The notes: generated by a model from the letters alone, not told the origin. 39,058 bases of DNA from Hyphomicrobiaceae bacterium (GCA_002919265.1 PKEY01000012.1:1-39058), one strand, 5' to 3'; numbered from the stretch's first letter, positions 7,912 to 15,770 are shown. Program-made: numbers and translations.

Positions 7912-9647
7912 CCGGTACCGGCGCGACCTCCCGCGACAGCTCTGTGCAACAGCAGCACCGGGATGAGACCGACGGCTACGATCGTCAGGGCTCCCGGTGC
8001 GGCGTGCTCAAACTGCTCGAGAACAGCGAAATTGTAGACCTGCGTCGCAAGCGTCTCGAAGTTGAAGGGGCGCAGCAGCAGGGTTGCAGGAAGCTCCTTC
8101 ATCGAGTCGACAAAGACGAGCAATCCACCCGCGCCGAGAGCCGGCACAAGCAGCGGCATGTGAACTCGCCAGAGCGTTGACAGCGAGCTTTGGCCCAGCG
8201 TCCGCGCAGCCGCATCCAGGTTTGGCGAAATGCGCTGGAGGCCCGCCTCGACAGAACCGAGCGAAACCGCGAGAAAGCGAATTGTATAGGCGAGCACGAG
8301 CGCGGCCACCGAACCTGACAACAAGAGGCCCGTTGAAACACCAAAGGTCCCTCGCGCCAGCGCATCGACCATATTGTCGAAGGTCGCCAACGGGATCAGA
8401 AGACCCAGCGCAAGCACGGTCCCCGGGATGGCATAACCCAGCCCCGCGATTTGCACTGCCGTGCGCGTGAACTTGTTGGATGTCACGCGTTGCGCGTAAG
8501 CGAGCAGCAGAGCGCAGAGGACTGCGAGCAACGCCGCAATCGCCGATAGCATCACGCTGTTCCAGGCCGTTTGCCAGAAGCCACTATCGATAGCCTCCGA
8601 GGCGTAACGCAAAGTCGGCGACAGCAGCACGCCAAATGGCACCAGGAAGCCGAGAACGAACGGCAGTAGGCAGATCAGCGCAGCCACATATCCGCGCCAC
8701 CCTTCGACATCCGAGAACGGAATGGAGCGATAGCGACCGGTTGTATGATGGAAGCGGCCGCTGCCACGTGCGATTCGCTCGGCCGCGAAAAGCACAACCA
8801 CAAAGAACAGTATCACTGCTGCCAGCTGGGCGGCGCCCCCGAGATTGGAGCGATGCAGCCACGTCGTATAGACGCTGATCGTAAGCGTCTCGATTCCGAG
8901 GTACTGCACGGCCCCGAGATCATTCAGGCATTCCATCAGCGCAAGAGCCACGCCGGCTGCGAGCGCCGGCCGCGCAAGGGGCAGAGCTACTGACCAGAAC
9001 GTGCCGAGTGCTGTGCGTCCCAACGTCCGCGCAACCTCCAGAACGCACACGGATTGCTGCACGAAGCTCGCCCGCGCGGTGAGGTAGACGTAAGGGTAAA
9101 GCACCATCGAGAGGACGAAGATGCCCCCGGTCAGCGATCGGATCTCGGGGAACCAGTAATCGCGCGCACTGGTCCAGCCAAACACGGCTCGCAGCCAGGT
9201 CTGTATCGGCCCCGCATAATCGAACAGGTCGCCGTAACAATAGGCGACGATGTACGTCGGCATCGCCAGGGGGATCACTAACAGACGATCGACGATGACC
9301 CGCCCCGGAAAGCGATACATGGTCACGAACCAGGCCGTCGCCGTGCCAATCACGAGCGTAAGCACCCCGACGCCTAGCATCAGCAGGACAGTTTCCTTAA
9401 CCGACCGCGGGAGCACCGTGCTGGCCAGATGTGGCCAGATGTTCTCTGTGGGCGCCAGCGCCAGCACGCTGATGGTGATGACGGGCAGCATCATCAGGGC
9501 AAGGATCAGCGCCACAAGGGCCGTCCAGCTTGGCGACACGCGCTGTCGCGCGCGCCAGCTTGCGATGGCGCGCGGCACGCCGGTCATACTGCGAATGACT
9601 TCCTGTAAGGAGGGCGGTCGCAGCGACGTTGGGGCTCGATCCTGCAT
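7899..9647 (-). CDS. Fe3+-type ABC transporter permease (FbpB/AfuB-like)
   Basis: A 582-residue fused permease with two binding-protein-dependent transport inner-membrane domains of about six helices each. The EAA loops that contact the ATPase are seen as EVARTLGRTALGTFWSVALP (about 208-227) and DAAARTLGQSSLSTLWRVHMP in the second half. The doubled arrangement is typical of Fe3+ (FbpB, AfuB, SfuB) and thiamine permeases; iron is favoured because of length and overall pattern. The first ATG (9647) has no clear ribosome site, whereas the Met at 9587 (21st codon) has AGGAAG about 11 bases upstream, so the true start may be 9587. No binding protein or ATPase gene is present on either side, which is unusual; these may be elsewhere. 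Confidence 0.85.
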   Translation of the reverse strand: MQDRAPTSLRPPSLQEVIRSMTGVPRAIASWRARQRVSPSWTALVALILALMMLPVITISVLALAPTENIWPHLASTVLPRSVKETVLLMLGVGVLTLVIGTATAWFVTMYRFPGRVIVDRLLVIPLAMPTYIVAYCYGDLFDYAGPIQTWLRAVFGWTSARDYWFPEIRSLTGGIFVLSMVLYPYVYLTARASFVQQSVCVLEVARTLGRTALGTFWSVALPLARPALAAGVALALMECLNDLGAVQYLGIETLTISVYTTWLHRSNLGGAAQLAAVILFFVVVLFAAERIARGSGRFHHTTGRYRSIPFSDVEGWRGYVAALICLLPFVLGFLVPFGVLLSPTLRYASEAIDSGFWQTAWNSVMLSAIAALLAVLCALLLAYAQRVTSNKFTRTAVQIAGLGYAIPGTVLALGLLIPLATFDNMVDALARGTFGVSTGLLLSGSVAALVLAYTIRFLAVSLGSVEAGLQRISPNLDAAARTLGQSSLSTLWRVHMPLLVPALGAGGLLVFVDSMKELPATLLLRPFNFETLATQVYNFAVLEQFEHAAPGALTIVAVGLIPVLLLHRAVAGGRAGTGSGP

Positions 9648-9793
9648 GACATTCGACCATGACTACGCCGCGCAAACTCGGTCAAGGTCGCCAGTGCCGC
9701 TGGCGATAGCGGCCTGGTCGCCGGTTCTATGGCGTTAGCTGTCCACGGAGCGCGCCCCAATTAGCAGTCCCGGCGGAAGCTCTTGACACCCAC

Positions 9794-9816
9794 TTGCGCG
9801 CATTGTGGTCGCGCAA
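9794..9816. repeat. Inverted repeat downstream of tRNA-His
   Basis: Perfect 7-bp arms TTGCGCG / CGCGCAA around a 9-base centre, between the tRNA 3' end and the permease start. No T-run follows the arm on the minus strand, so it is a poor terminator; it may be an operator for the permease gene. Confidence 0.4.
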
Positions 9817-9876
9817 AAGAAACAAGTGATAATGTAGGGAAGCAGCTAGGAAAGCCCGGCGGCACAAGCCTTCAGT

Positions 9877-9953
9877 TGGTACCGCCTCCTGGATTCGAAC
9901 CAGGGACCCCCAGATCCACAATCTGGTGCTCTAACCAACTGAGCTAAGGCGGC
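9877..9953 (-). tRNA. tRNA-His (GTG), CCA encoded
   Basis: A complete 77-base cloverleaf on the minus strand. The acceptor is GCCGCCT / AGGCGGT, the D arm GCTC...GAGC, the anticodon arm CCAGA-TTGTGGA-TCTGG with anticodon GTG at 9919-9917, the T arm CCTGG-TTCGAAT-CCAGG, discriminator A73, and CCA in the DNA. Position 1 is G facing U72, and the base before it is T, so the extra G(-1) paired with C73 that marks most bacterial tRNA-His is not encoded. This loss is known in a large alphaproteobacterial clade and supports that placement. Confidence 0.97.
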
Positions 9954-9972
9954 ATGGCAATCGCGCGCCGCC

Positions 9973-10001
9973 AAAAAGCGACAGACCGCGGCCGACGTCA
10001 A
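9973..10001 (-). promoter_or_regulatory. Possible promoter of tRNA-His
   Basis: Minus-strand TTGACG (10001-9996), preceded by C as in the alphaproteobacterial CTTGAC box, lies 17 bases from CTTTTT (9978-9973), a weak match to CTATAT. It would start transcription about 12 bases before the tRNA. Confidence 0.35.
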
Positions 10002-10190
10002 GCCCTAAATACTCGATCTGGGGTCGCACGCCAAGTGATCCCCGACCGCCCACGCGAAAGCGCCATCTGGCCCGATGTTGCTGGCCGTCTGCAACATCAA
10101 CCTAGACGATTGAAATGGTGTGCGGCCTTGCCTACCGTCATGCGCCGCTTCTGCTGAAGCCAATCGGACGATGAGGGGGGATAACACAGC

Positions 10191-11378
10191 ATGACTGCCC
10201 AAGGCCCGCTCGCCGGAGTGCGCGTGCTTGAGTTCGGCCAGATCGCAGCTGGGCCGTTCGCCGGCTCCCTCCTGGCAGACCTCGGCGCCGATGTGGTGAA
10301 GGTAGAGAATCCGCAGGGTGGCGATGGATTGCGCGGCTGGCCGCCCCTCTCGAGCACCGGCGATGGCCCCCCGTTCAGCGAAAACTTCGCGTCGGTCAAT
10401 CGCAACAAACGTTCCATTGCCATCGACCTCAAGAACCCGGAGGAAGCGGCGACTTTGAAGCGTCTCATCGCTGTCGCCGATGTCGTGCTCGAGAACTTTC
10501 GGCCAGGGGTGCTCAAGCGGCTCGGCTTTGGCTACGAAGACCTCAAGCCGCTTAATCCGCGCCTCGTCTACTGCTCCATCTCCGGCTACGGCCAAACGGG
10601 CCCTTACGCAACGAAGGGTGCCTTCGACGTGACCGTCCAGGGCATGAGCGGGCTGATGAGCGTCACCGGCGAGGAGGGTCGCCCGCCAGTCAAGTGCGGT
10701 GTCCCGGTGGCCGATTTCTGCGCAGGCCTCTACGCCGCCTACACCATCACCGCGATGCTTATGCAGACCCGGCAAACCGGCGAAGGCGCCTATATCGACT
10801 GCTCGATGCTGGGTGCCCTGATCGGCGTTGCAGCACTACAGACGAGTGAATACTTCGGCACGGGCAAGTCTGGTCCCCGCCTTGGCTCGGCGCATCCGCG
10901 GAATGCGCCCTACCAGGCGTTCAAGGCCAAGGACGACTATTTCATCATCGCCGCAGGGAACGATGCCCTTTGGCGGCAGGTTGCCGAAGCCGTTGGCCTG
11001 CCGGACCTGCCATCCGATCCACGCTTCACGACCCAGCTCGACCGGGCGCGCAACCAGAAAGAGCTTGCGGCGATCCTCGAGGAAAGATTCGCAACGCGCA
11101 CCGCGCGAGAGTGGCTCGAGGAAATGGATCGTCGCGGCGTGCCCTGCGCACCGATCAATTCCTACGCCGAGATTCTGAGTGATCCCCACGTGAAGAGCAT
11201 GGGGCTGGTGTTGCCCTTGACGCTCCCAAATGGGGTTGAGACACGCACAACCGCATTCCCTATCGGGATTTCGGGCTTCAATTTCGAGATCCGCCACCCT
11301 CCACCCGAACTCGGTGCCCACACACAGGAGGTGATAAGCGAATGGCTCGACGCCGAGGAAACGAAAGTGGCGGGCTGA
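10191..11378 (+). CDS. Family III (CaiB/BaiF) CoA-transferase
   Basis: A 395-residue cytoplasmic CoA-transferase of class III, the usual length for the family. It moves CoA between an acyl-CoA and a free acid through an aspartyl intermediate. The opening GVRVLEFGQIAAGPFAGSLL and LGADVVKVENPQGGD (about 8-45) is diagnostic; NRNKRSIAIDLKNPE (about 67-81) contributes to the CoA site; the nucleophilic Asp is the one in GEGAYIDCSMLGA near residue 203 by family position. GAGGGGGG 10 bases upstream supports the ATG. It stands alone between tRNA-His and the HAD gene, so its substrate (formyl, succinyl, 2-methylcitramalyl or other) cannot be inferred. Confidence 0.92.
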   Translation: MTAQGPLAGVRVLEFGQIAAGPFAGSLLADLGADVVKVENPQGGDGLRGWPPLSSTGDGPPFSENFASVNRNKRSIAIDLKNPEEAATLKRLIAVADVVLENFRPGVLKRLGFGYEDLKPLNPRLVYCSISGYGQTGPYATKGAFDVTVQGMSGLMSVTGEEGRPPVKCGVPVADFCAGLYAAYTITAMLMQTRQTGEGAYIDCSMLGALIGVAALQTSEYFGTGKSGPRLGSAHPRNAPYQAFKAKDDYFIIAAGNDALWRQVAEAVGLPDLPSDPRFTTQLDRARNQKELAAILEERFATRTAREWLEEMDRRGVPCAPINSYAEILSDPHVKSMGLVLPLTLPNGVETRTTAFPIGISGFNFEIRHPPPELGAHTQEVISEWLDAEETKVAG

Positions 11379-11438
11379 CATAAACAATCAGTGCGCGGCC
11401 TTCGTCGCCCGAGATTTCCAGCGCAAGTCTGGGATGCA

Positions 11439-11454
11439 CGAGCGCTGACGCTCG
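11439..11454. repeat. Short hairpin after the CoA-transferase gene
   Basis: CGAGCG-CTGA-CGCTCG, a perfect 6-bp stem with a tetraloop, 60 bases after the CoA-transferase stop. There is no T-run. It may be a weak terminator or part of the leader of the next gene. Confidence 0.35.
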
Positions 11455-11624
11455 CGCCGACACGTCGCCATCTCTTCAAACTCCCGAGGAACGATTATCT
11501 CTTTCGTGAGCGGTGGAACTGCTGCTTCAAGGCGTCGTTCCAAGAGAAGGCTCATCAAATATCCCTGACGCAAGCCGTCTCGGTTCGAAAACTGAAGACG
11601 CCAGCTGTGTGGGAGGAGCTGGCC

Positions 11625-12428
11625 TTGCCCGGCCCGGTCGTTATAACGCTTGAGGCTTTCGACGCCGCCGTTTTCGACCTCGACGGCGTCATCACGAAGA
11701 CGGCCTCAATCCATGCGGCCGCTTGGAAGGAGCTGTTCGACGACTATCTGCGCGCGCGCGCAGAGCGCAGCGGAGAGCCTTTTCGCCCGTTCGATGCCGA
11801 ACAAGACTATCTGCGATATGTCGACGGGAAACCGCGCTCCGAAGGAGTGAAGAGCTTCCTTGAGTCCCGGGGGATCGACCTGCCGTTTGGCCACCCTGAC
11901 GATCCGCCCGAGGCCCAAACGATTTGTGGCCTCGGAAACCGAAAGAACCTCATCTTCAATCAGCGCCTCACCACTGATGGTGTCGAAGTCTACGAAAGCT
12001 CCGTGCGCCTCGTTCATGAGCTGCGCAGCTATGGAATTCGGATCGGACTTGTCTCATCGAGCAAGAACACGAGGACAGTTCTGAACATTGCCGGCCTGGA
12101 AACCCTGTTCGATGCCTACGTGGATGGTGTCGAGGCGGCTCGTCTCTCCCTCAAAGGCAAGCCGCATCCCGACACATTCCTCCATGCGGCTAAACTGCTC
12201 GGCGTTGCGCCGGCCAGAGCGTTTGGCGTCGAGGATGCCCTGTCTGGCGTTCAGGCCCTCAAGGCTGCCGGCTATGGCTTGGTCATCGGCGTCGACCGCG
12301 CGAACCAGGCAGGAGCCTTGCGCGACAGTGGTGCTGATGTCGTTGTGGCCGATCTGGCCGAGTTGCGCCTCCAGCCTCCCTCGGGACGGCAAACCGGCGC
12401 GGTCGAGAGAAAGGCATCCAAGTACTGA
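11625..12428 (+). CDS. HAD hydrolase, beta-phosphoglucomutase family
   Basis: A 267-residue HAD-superfamily protein of the beta-phosphoglucomutase-like group. Motif I FDLDGVITKTA gives the nucleophile Asp18 and acid/base Asp20. The helical cap contains the WKELFDDYL and YLRYVDGKPRSEGVKSFL elements typical of beta-PGM relatives, followed by motif II SSSKNT, the lysine region KGKPHPDTFLHAAKLL and motif IV GVEDALSGVQALKAAG. It would interconvert or dephosphorylate a hexose phosphate. The start is the TTG at 11625 because GGGAGGAG lies 6 bases before it and no in-frame ATG or GTG fits; the reading frame stays open upstream without family similarity. In many genomes this gene sits beside a GH65 phosphorylase, which is missing here. 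PfkB follows 159 bases later. Confidence 0.87.
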   Translation: MPGPVVITLEAFDAAVFDLDGVITKTASIHAAAWKELFDDYLRARAERSGEPFRPFDAEQDYLRYVDGKPRSEGVKSFLESRGIDLPFGHPDDPPEAQTICGLGNRKNLIFNQRLTTDGVEVYESSVRLVHELRSYGIRIGLVSSSKNTRTVLNIAGLETLFDAYVDGVEAARLSLKGKPHPDTFLHAAKLLGVAPARAFGVEDALSGVQALKAAGYGLVIGVDRANQAGALRDSGADVVVADLAELRLQPPSGRQTGAVERKASKY

Positions 12429-12587
12429 TGATTGCCAAGGGCACCATCGACGCCAAGTCGGAAGCCCCCTTGCAGGATCATCCGCGCGTTCCTTTGTGAA
12501 CTATGCGCTGGAAAGGCGATAAAAGCCGATCTGGCGCGTTTCTGATTTGGAAGAATTGGCTTCTGCTAAGGCGATTGGTGAAGCGCG

Positions 12588-13541
12588 ATGGTGGCCGAGG
12601 CACCAACAATCTGCACTTTGACACTCAATCCGGCCCTCGACATTGCGACGTCGACCGACCGGGTGACAGCCACCCATAAGCTTCGCTGTTCGCAAGCCCG
12701 CTATGATCCCGGTGGCGGTGGAGTCAACGTTGCTCGAGTCATCTACACGCTCGGCGGCCAAGCAACCGCTATCTACACAGCAGGCGGACCTGTCGGCGAT
12801 TCCCTGCGAAAGCTGCTCGATGCCGCGGGAATTCCCCAGCGCGTCATTCCTATCGCGGGCCACACCCGAGTCAGCTTCACCGTGGATGAGCGAGTGAGCA
12901 ATGAACAATATCGATTCGTCTTCCCGGGCCCGACCTTGACGATCGAAGAGCAGGAACAATGCCTGGAAGCAATCAAATCTCTTGATCCGCGCCCGAACTT
13001 CCTTGTAGCGAGCGGTAGCCTGCCCCCTGGCGTGCCGACGGATTTCTATGCGCGGGTTGCCGAGCTCGCAATAGAGCTCGGAGCGAAATTCTTTCTCGAC
13101 ACCTCTGGCGACGCCCTGAGAAATGCCGGGCGGAAAGGCGTTTATTTGATCAAGCCGAATTTGCGGGAATTGTCCGAATTTGTCGGCCGAGAGCTTGCGA
13201 CCGAGCAGGAGAGAATTGAAGCTGGTCGCCAGATGATTTCCGAAGGGCGGGCCGAAGTGGTCGTATTATCTCTCGGAGCTGAAGGTGCGCTGCTTATTAC
13301 CGCCAATATGGCCGAATATTTCCCTGCGCTGGAAGTGCCTCTCCGCAGCGCTGTTGGCGCAGGCGACAGTATGCTGGGTGGCATCGTTTATGCGCTCGCG
13401 CAAGGCAAGCCGCTTCGCGATGCTGTCTTGATGGGCATGGCGGCTGGCGCCGCAGCTCTGATGACTGAAGGCACAGAGCTCAGCCGGCGGGAAGATACGG
13501 AGCAACTTTATCAGGAAATGCTCGCCCAAGCCGTCCAGTGA
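12588..13541 (+). CDS. pfkB: 6-phosphofructokinase II, PfkB family
   Basis: A 317-residue PfkB-family sugar kinase, close in layout to Escherichia coli PfkB (309 residues). It would phosphorylate fructose 6-phosphate, or a related hexose phosphate such as fructose 1-phosphate or tagatose 6-phosphate, with ATP in the cytoplasm. Seen: TLTLNPALDIAT (10-21), the substrate-binding PGGGGVNVARVI (41-52), SGSLPPGVP (about 142), KPNLRELSEFVGREL, and the anion-hole and catalytic-base motif VGAGDSMLGG (catalytic Asp near 259). The LRCSQARYDPGGGG start and the GTELSRREDTEQLY end both match PfkB rather than FruK or RbsK. The ribosome site is weak (GGTGAAG). It lies between the HAD gene and a convergent CBS gene, a grouping that recalls hypoxia or dormancy islands. 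Confidence 0.9.
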   Translation: MVAEAPTICTLTLNPALDIATSTDRVTATHKLRCSQARYDPGGGGVNVARVIYTLGGQATAIYTAGGPVGDSLRKLLDAAGIPQRVIPIAGHTRVSFTVDERVSNEQYRFVFPGPTLTIEEQEQCLEAIKSLDPRPNFLVASGSLPPGVPTDFYARVAELAIELGAKFFLDTSGDALRNAGRKGVYLIKPNLRELSEFVGRELATEQERIEAGRQMISEGRAEVVVLSLGAEGALLITANMAEYFPALEVPLRSAVGAGDSMLGGIVYALAQGKPLRDAVLMGMAAGAAALMTEGTELSRREDTEQLYQEMLAQAVQ

Positions 13542-13558
13542 TTGGTGCCACGCGAGAA

Positions 13559-13595
13559 AGGCGGAAACGGAATTATGTTCTCGCCGTTTCCGCCT
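13559..13595. terminator. Bidirectional terminator hairpin
   Basis: Perfect 12-bp stem AGGCGGAAACGG / CCGTTTCCGCCT with a 13-base loop that contains the TAA of the minus-strand CBS gene (13575-13573). It separates the convergent pfkB and CBS genes. There is no long T-run. Confidence 0.75.
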
Positions 13596-14259
13596 CGACC
13601 ACGACGAGGCGATCAACGATCTCCTTTACGCCTGGAACGTTGCGCGCCGTTTCCACGAGCCTGCGAGCAAGATCAGCGTTCGGCATCGCGCCCCTTAATT
13701 CGACGATGCCATTTTGGACAAGCACGTTGACCGCAACCTTGGTGCCGCAGCCTTCGCGCGATAAGGCCTCGATCACGCGATCCCGCAATGAGAAATCCTC
13801 AGCCGTCGCATTGGGCATCATTTTCGCCTCAAGCGCTAGGCCGCGCAGTAAATCCGCCCTGCTGACAATGCCGACGACCTTATTGTCTTTCACGACGGGA
13901 ATGCGCTTGATCCCGTTCGTCTTCATTTTCTTGACGATCTCGTGAACCGGCGTGTCCTCGGTCGCCGTAATCACTTGCGTGGTCATGACATCGGCAACCT
14001 TCTGCGCCGGCTGCACCGGACGGACAACGTCTGATTTTGCCGGATCAAGGATGAATTCGAGCCAGCGTCGGCGATGGCGGTCGCCCGTAATCGCGCTGAG
14101 AAGATCCCCTTCGGTGACGATACCGACGAGATTGCCGTTATCATCCACCACAGGCAGCCCACTGATACGATGATCCAGCATCATCCGCGCCGCTTCCCGG
14201 ATGGAGGCATCGGGCTTTATGGTCGCCGCGCCGAACGTCATGACCTGGGCTGCTTGCAT
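13573..14259 (-). CDS. CBS-CBS-BON domain protein
   Basis: A 228-residue soluble protein. The first CBS domain spans about 5-60 (VMTFGAATIKPDASIREAARM, DHRISGLPVVDDNGNLVGIV), the second about 88-145 (VADVMTTQVITATEDTPVHE, GIKRIPVVKDNKVVGIVS), and a BON domain about 155-222 (LRDRVIEALSREGC, VQNGIVELRGAMPNADLA). CBS pairs bind adenosine nucleotides and act as energy sensors; BON domains are thought to bind phospholipid or other surfaces. The combination is common in alphaproteobacterial stress regions with no assigned enzyme. AGGAGGAGA lies just before the ATG, a strong ribosome site. It is divergent from the truncated haemoglobin gene across a 317-base region. Confidence 0.9.
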   Translation of the reverse strand: MQAAQVMTFGAATIKPDASIREAARMMLDHRISGLPVVDDNGNLVGIVTEGDLLSAITGDRHRRRWLEFILDPAKSDVVRPVQPAQKVADVMTTQVITATEDTPVHEIVKKMKTNGIKRIPVVKDNKVVGIVSRADLLRGLALEAKMMPNATAEDFSLRDRVIEALSREGCGTKVAVNVLVQNGIVELRGAMPNADLARRLVETARNVPGVKEIVDRLVVVEAETART

Positions 14260-14576
14260 GGTCTCCTCCTGGGTTGCCGTGCAGGCTCATTTGGACTGGG
14301 AACGCAGATCAGCCGATAAGAAGTGTGTGCTCCCGTGCAGGCAGCGATGGCTTCGCCTGCCAAATCTATTAACGCACGAGGGGCACCCTGAAGTTCAAAG
14401 GAAGCGCCTCACGACGTCATTGACGTCCGTCATTTCCGCCCTCGCGAAGCGTTCGATCACTTTTTGTCACGACGAGCCGAACGGCGACCTCACGCCGCGT
14501 GACGACGCACCCTGCTCCCTTTCCTTGTTGCCTCGGAGAGAATGGTGGTACAGGTCGGTCATAGGAGGGCCGCACT
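14260..14576. promoter_or_regulatory. Divergent control region with FNR/NnrR-like box
   Basis: Shared upstream region of the CBS-BON gene (minus) and the haemoglobin gene (plus). TTGAC-GTCC-GTCAT (14420-14433) matches 9 of 10 positions of a TTGAC-N4-GTCAA palindrome of the CRP/FNR superfamily. TCACG-CCG-CGTGA (14490-14502) is a second short repeat. No coding frame is convincing in it. Confidence 0.4.
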
Positions 14577-15005
14577 GTGACGGTTGCACCCCATCCGAAA
14601 GCTCCCGGCCTGGAAGTCGGCATCACCGAGCCGATGATCCGGGAGCTCGTGCATACGTTCTACACGCGGGTCCGGCAGGACGAACTGCTCGGGCCAATCT
14701 TCAATACGCATGTTCAGGATTGGCCGGAGCATCTGGACAGGTTGTGCGCCTTCTGGTCCTCGGTCACGCTGATGACTGGCCGGTACAAGGGCCGGCCTGT
14801 TCCCGCTCATGCCAAGCTGCCCGGCATTACGGGCCAGCATTTCGCCCACTGGCTGGCCCTCTTCGCCCAGACGGCGCGGGACGTCTGCCCGCCCGAGGCG
14901 GCGGAACTCTTCATCGACCGATCTCAGCGGATCGCGCAATCGCTTCAGAACGCCATTGCTTTCGTCCGCGGCGAGCCGTTCGAGGCGGGCCATGGTGCCG
15001 CCTGA
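14577..15005 (+). CDS. Group III truncated haemoglobin
   Basis: A 142-residue 2-on-2 globin of group III. The haem protein probably handles nitric oxide, peroxide or oxygen at low tension; in Campylobacter the group III member Ctb affects respiration under oxygen limitation. Seen: the B-helix Tyr in LVHTFYTRVRQDELLGPIF (about 26-44), the group III pattern WPEHLDRLCAFWSSV with Trp before the E helix, and the proximal His in ITGQHFAHWLALF (about 84-96). The start is GTG, supported by AGGAGGG 7 bases upstream. The last 14 bases overlap the next gene, so translation of the two is likely coupled. The gene is divergent from the CBS-BON gene. Confidence 0.92.
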   Translation: MTVAPHPKAPGLEVGITEPMIRELVHTFYTRVRQDELLGPIFNTHVQDWPEHLDRLCAFWSSVTLMTGRYKGRPVPAHAKLPGITGQHFAHWLALFAQTARDVCPPEAAELFIDRSQRIAQSLQNAIAFVRGEPFEAGHGAA

Positions 15006-15564
15006 GGTCGTCGCATGGCGCAAGGCCGAACGCAGTAGGCTCCTTGAGCTCCGCCGCAACCTGCCATTGGCTGATCGGGCGAAGCTTATTGAACCACTGC
15101 TCACCAACCTGCGTGGGCTTCTGGAGAAACTCTCCTTCAACTCCCTCGGCATTTACTGGCCCATCCAGCGTGAGGTCGATGTGCGTCCGCTGGCGGACGA
15201 GCTGTGCAGACAAAAGGGGGCGATCCTTGCGCTGCCGGTGGTGGTGCAGAAGGGCACGCCGCTCGAATACTGGAAATGGCAGATGGGCGATCCTGTCGAG
15301 CGCGGGTTCTGGAACATTCCCGTCCCCAAGCAGCGCCAGGTGGTCGAGCCGGAGGCGGTTATTGCTCCGCTTGTTGGTTTTTTCGGCAAATACCGACTGG
15401 GCTACGGCGGCGGTTACTTCGACCGGACACTGGCTTCGATGAAGAAACGGCCGTTCGCCATCGGTGTCGGGTTCGAGTTCAGTCGCCTCGAAGGATTCGT
15501 GCCCCAGCCGCACGACATTCCCATGAACGTCATCGTCACCGAAACGGCGATCTACGAGGACTGA
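14992..15564 (+). CDS. 5-formyltetrahydrofolate cyclo-ligase
   Basis: A 190-residue protein of the 5-FTHF cyclo-ligase (MTHFS, YgfA) family. It converts 5-formyl-THF to 5,10-methenyl-THF with ATP in the cytoplasm, recycling the folate by-product of serine hydroxymethyltransferase. Seen: the N-terminal basic helix WRKAERSRLLELRRNL, the substrate-site block LALPVVVQKGTPLEYWKW (about 75-92), and the signature LGYGGGYFDRTLA (about 135-147), which forms the phosphate-binding loop. The ATG at 14992 lies inside the haemoglobin gene; the upstream part of the open frame is a shadow of that gene. Length is normal. Pairing with a globin is not explained by folate metabolism. Confidence 0.9.
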   Translation: MVPPEVVAWRKAERSRLLELRRNLPLADRAKLIEPLLTNLRGLLEKLSFNSLGIYWPIQREVDVRPLADELCRQKGAILALPVVVQKGTPLEYWKWQMGDPVERGFWNIPVPKQRQVVEPEAVIAPLVGFFGKYRLGYGGGYFDRTLASMKKRPFAIGVGFEFSRLEGFVPQPHDIPMNVIVTETAIYED

Positions 15565-15572
15565 TACCCGCC

Positions 15573-15594
15573 GCAGCTCTGAGATGTGAGCTGC
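15573..15594. terminator. Hairpin after the cyclo-ligase gene
   Basis: Perfect 7-bp stem GCAGCTC / GAGCTGC with an 8-base loop, 8 bases after the stop. There is no T-run. A possible terminator of the globin-cyclo-ligase transcript. Confidence 0.45.
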
Positions 15595-15617
15595 CTGCCT
15601 AGCGGCATACGCGCCCG

Positions 15618-15770
15618 TTATCCGCCGAATGCGGCGACGCGTCTTTCAGCGATTGTCCGCACGCCATCACACATCAGTTCGCAAAGGTCGCGAATCAAAG
15701 GCAAGGCAATGGCGTAGTAAACCGTGACGCCCTGGGCCCGCCGCCTGACGGGCCTTTCTTTGCATGCGAT
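15618..15770 (-). pseudogene. Possible remnant of an ArsR-type regulator (C-terminus)
   Basis: The last 50 or so codons of a minus-strand frame read like the end of an ArsR/SmtB winged-helix repressor. RRRAQGVTVYYAIA fits the beta-wing pattern (R-x-G-x-x-v-Y-Y-x-l-A), and PLIRDLCELMCDGVRTIAER fits the C-terminal dimerisation helix. Further upstream the recognition-helix region is not recognisable in any frame, and the frame has no plausible start of its own before it runs into the oxidoreductase gene. It is best read as a decayed gene, displaced or truncated by the arrival of the neighbouring operon. It could also be chance; the match is by eye and short. Confidence 0.35.
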
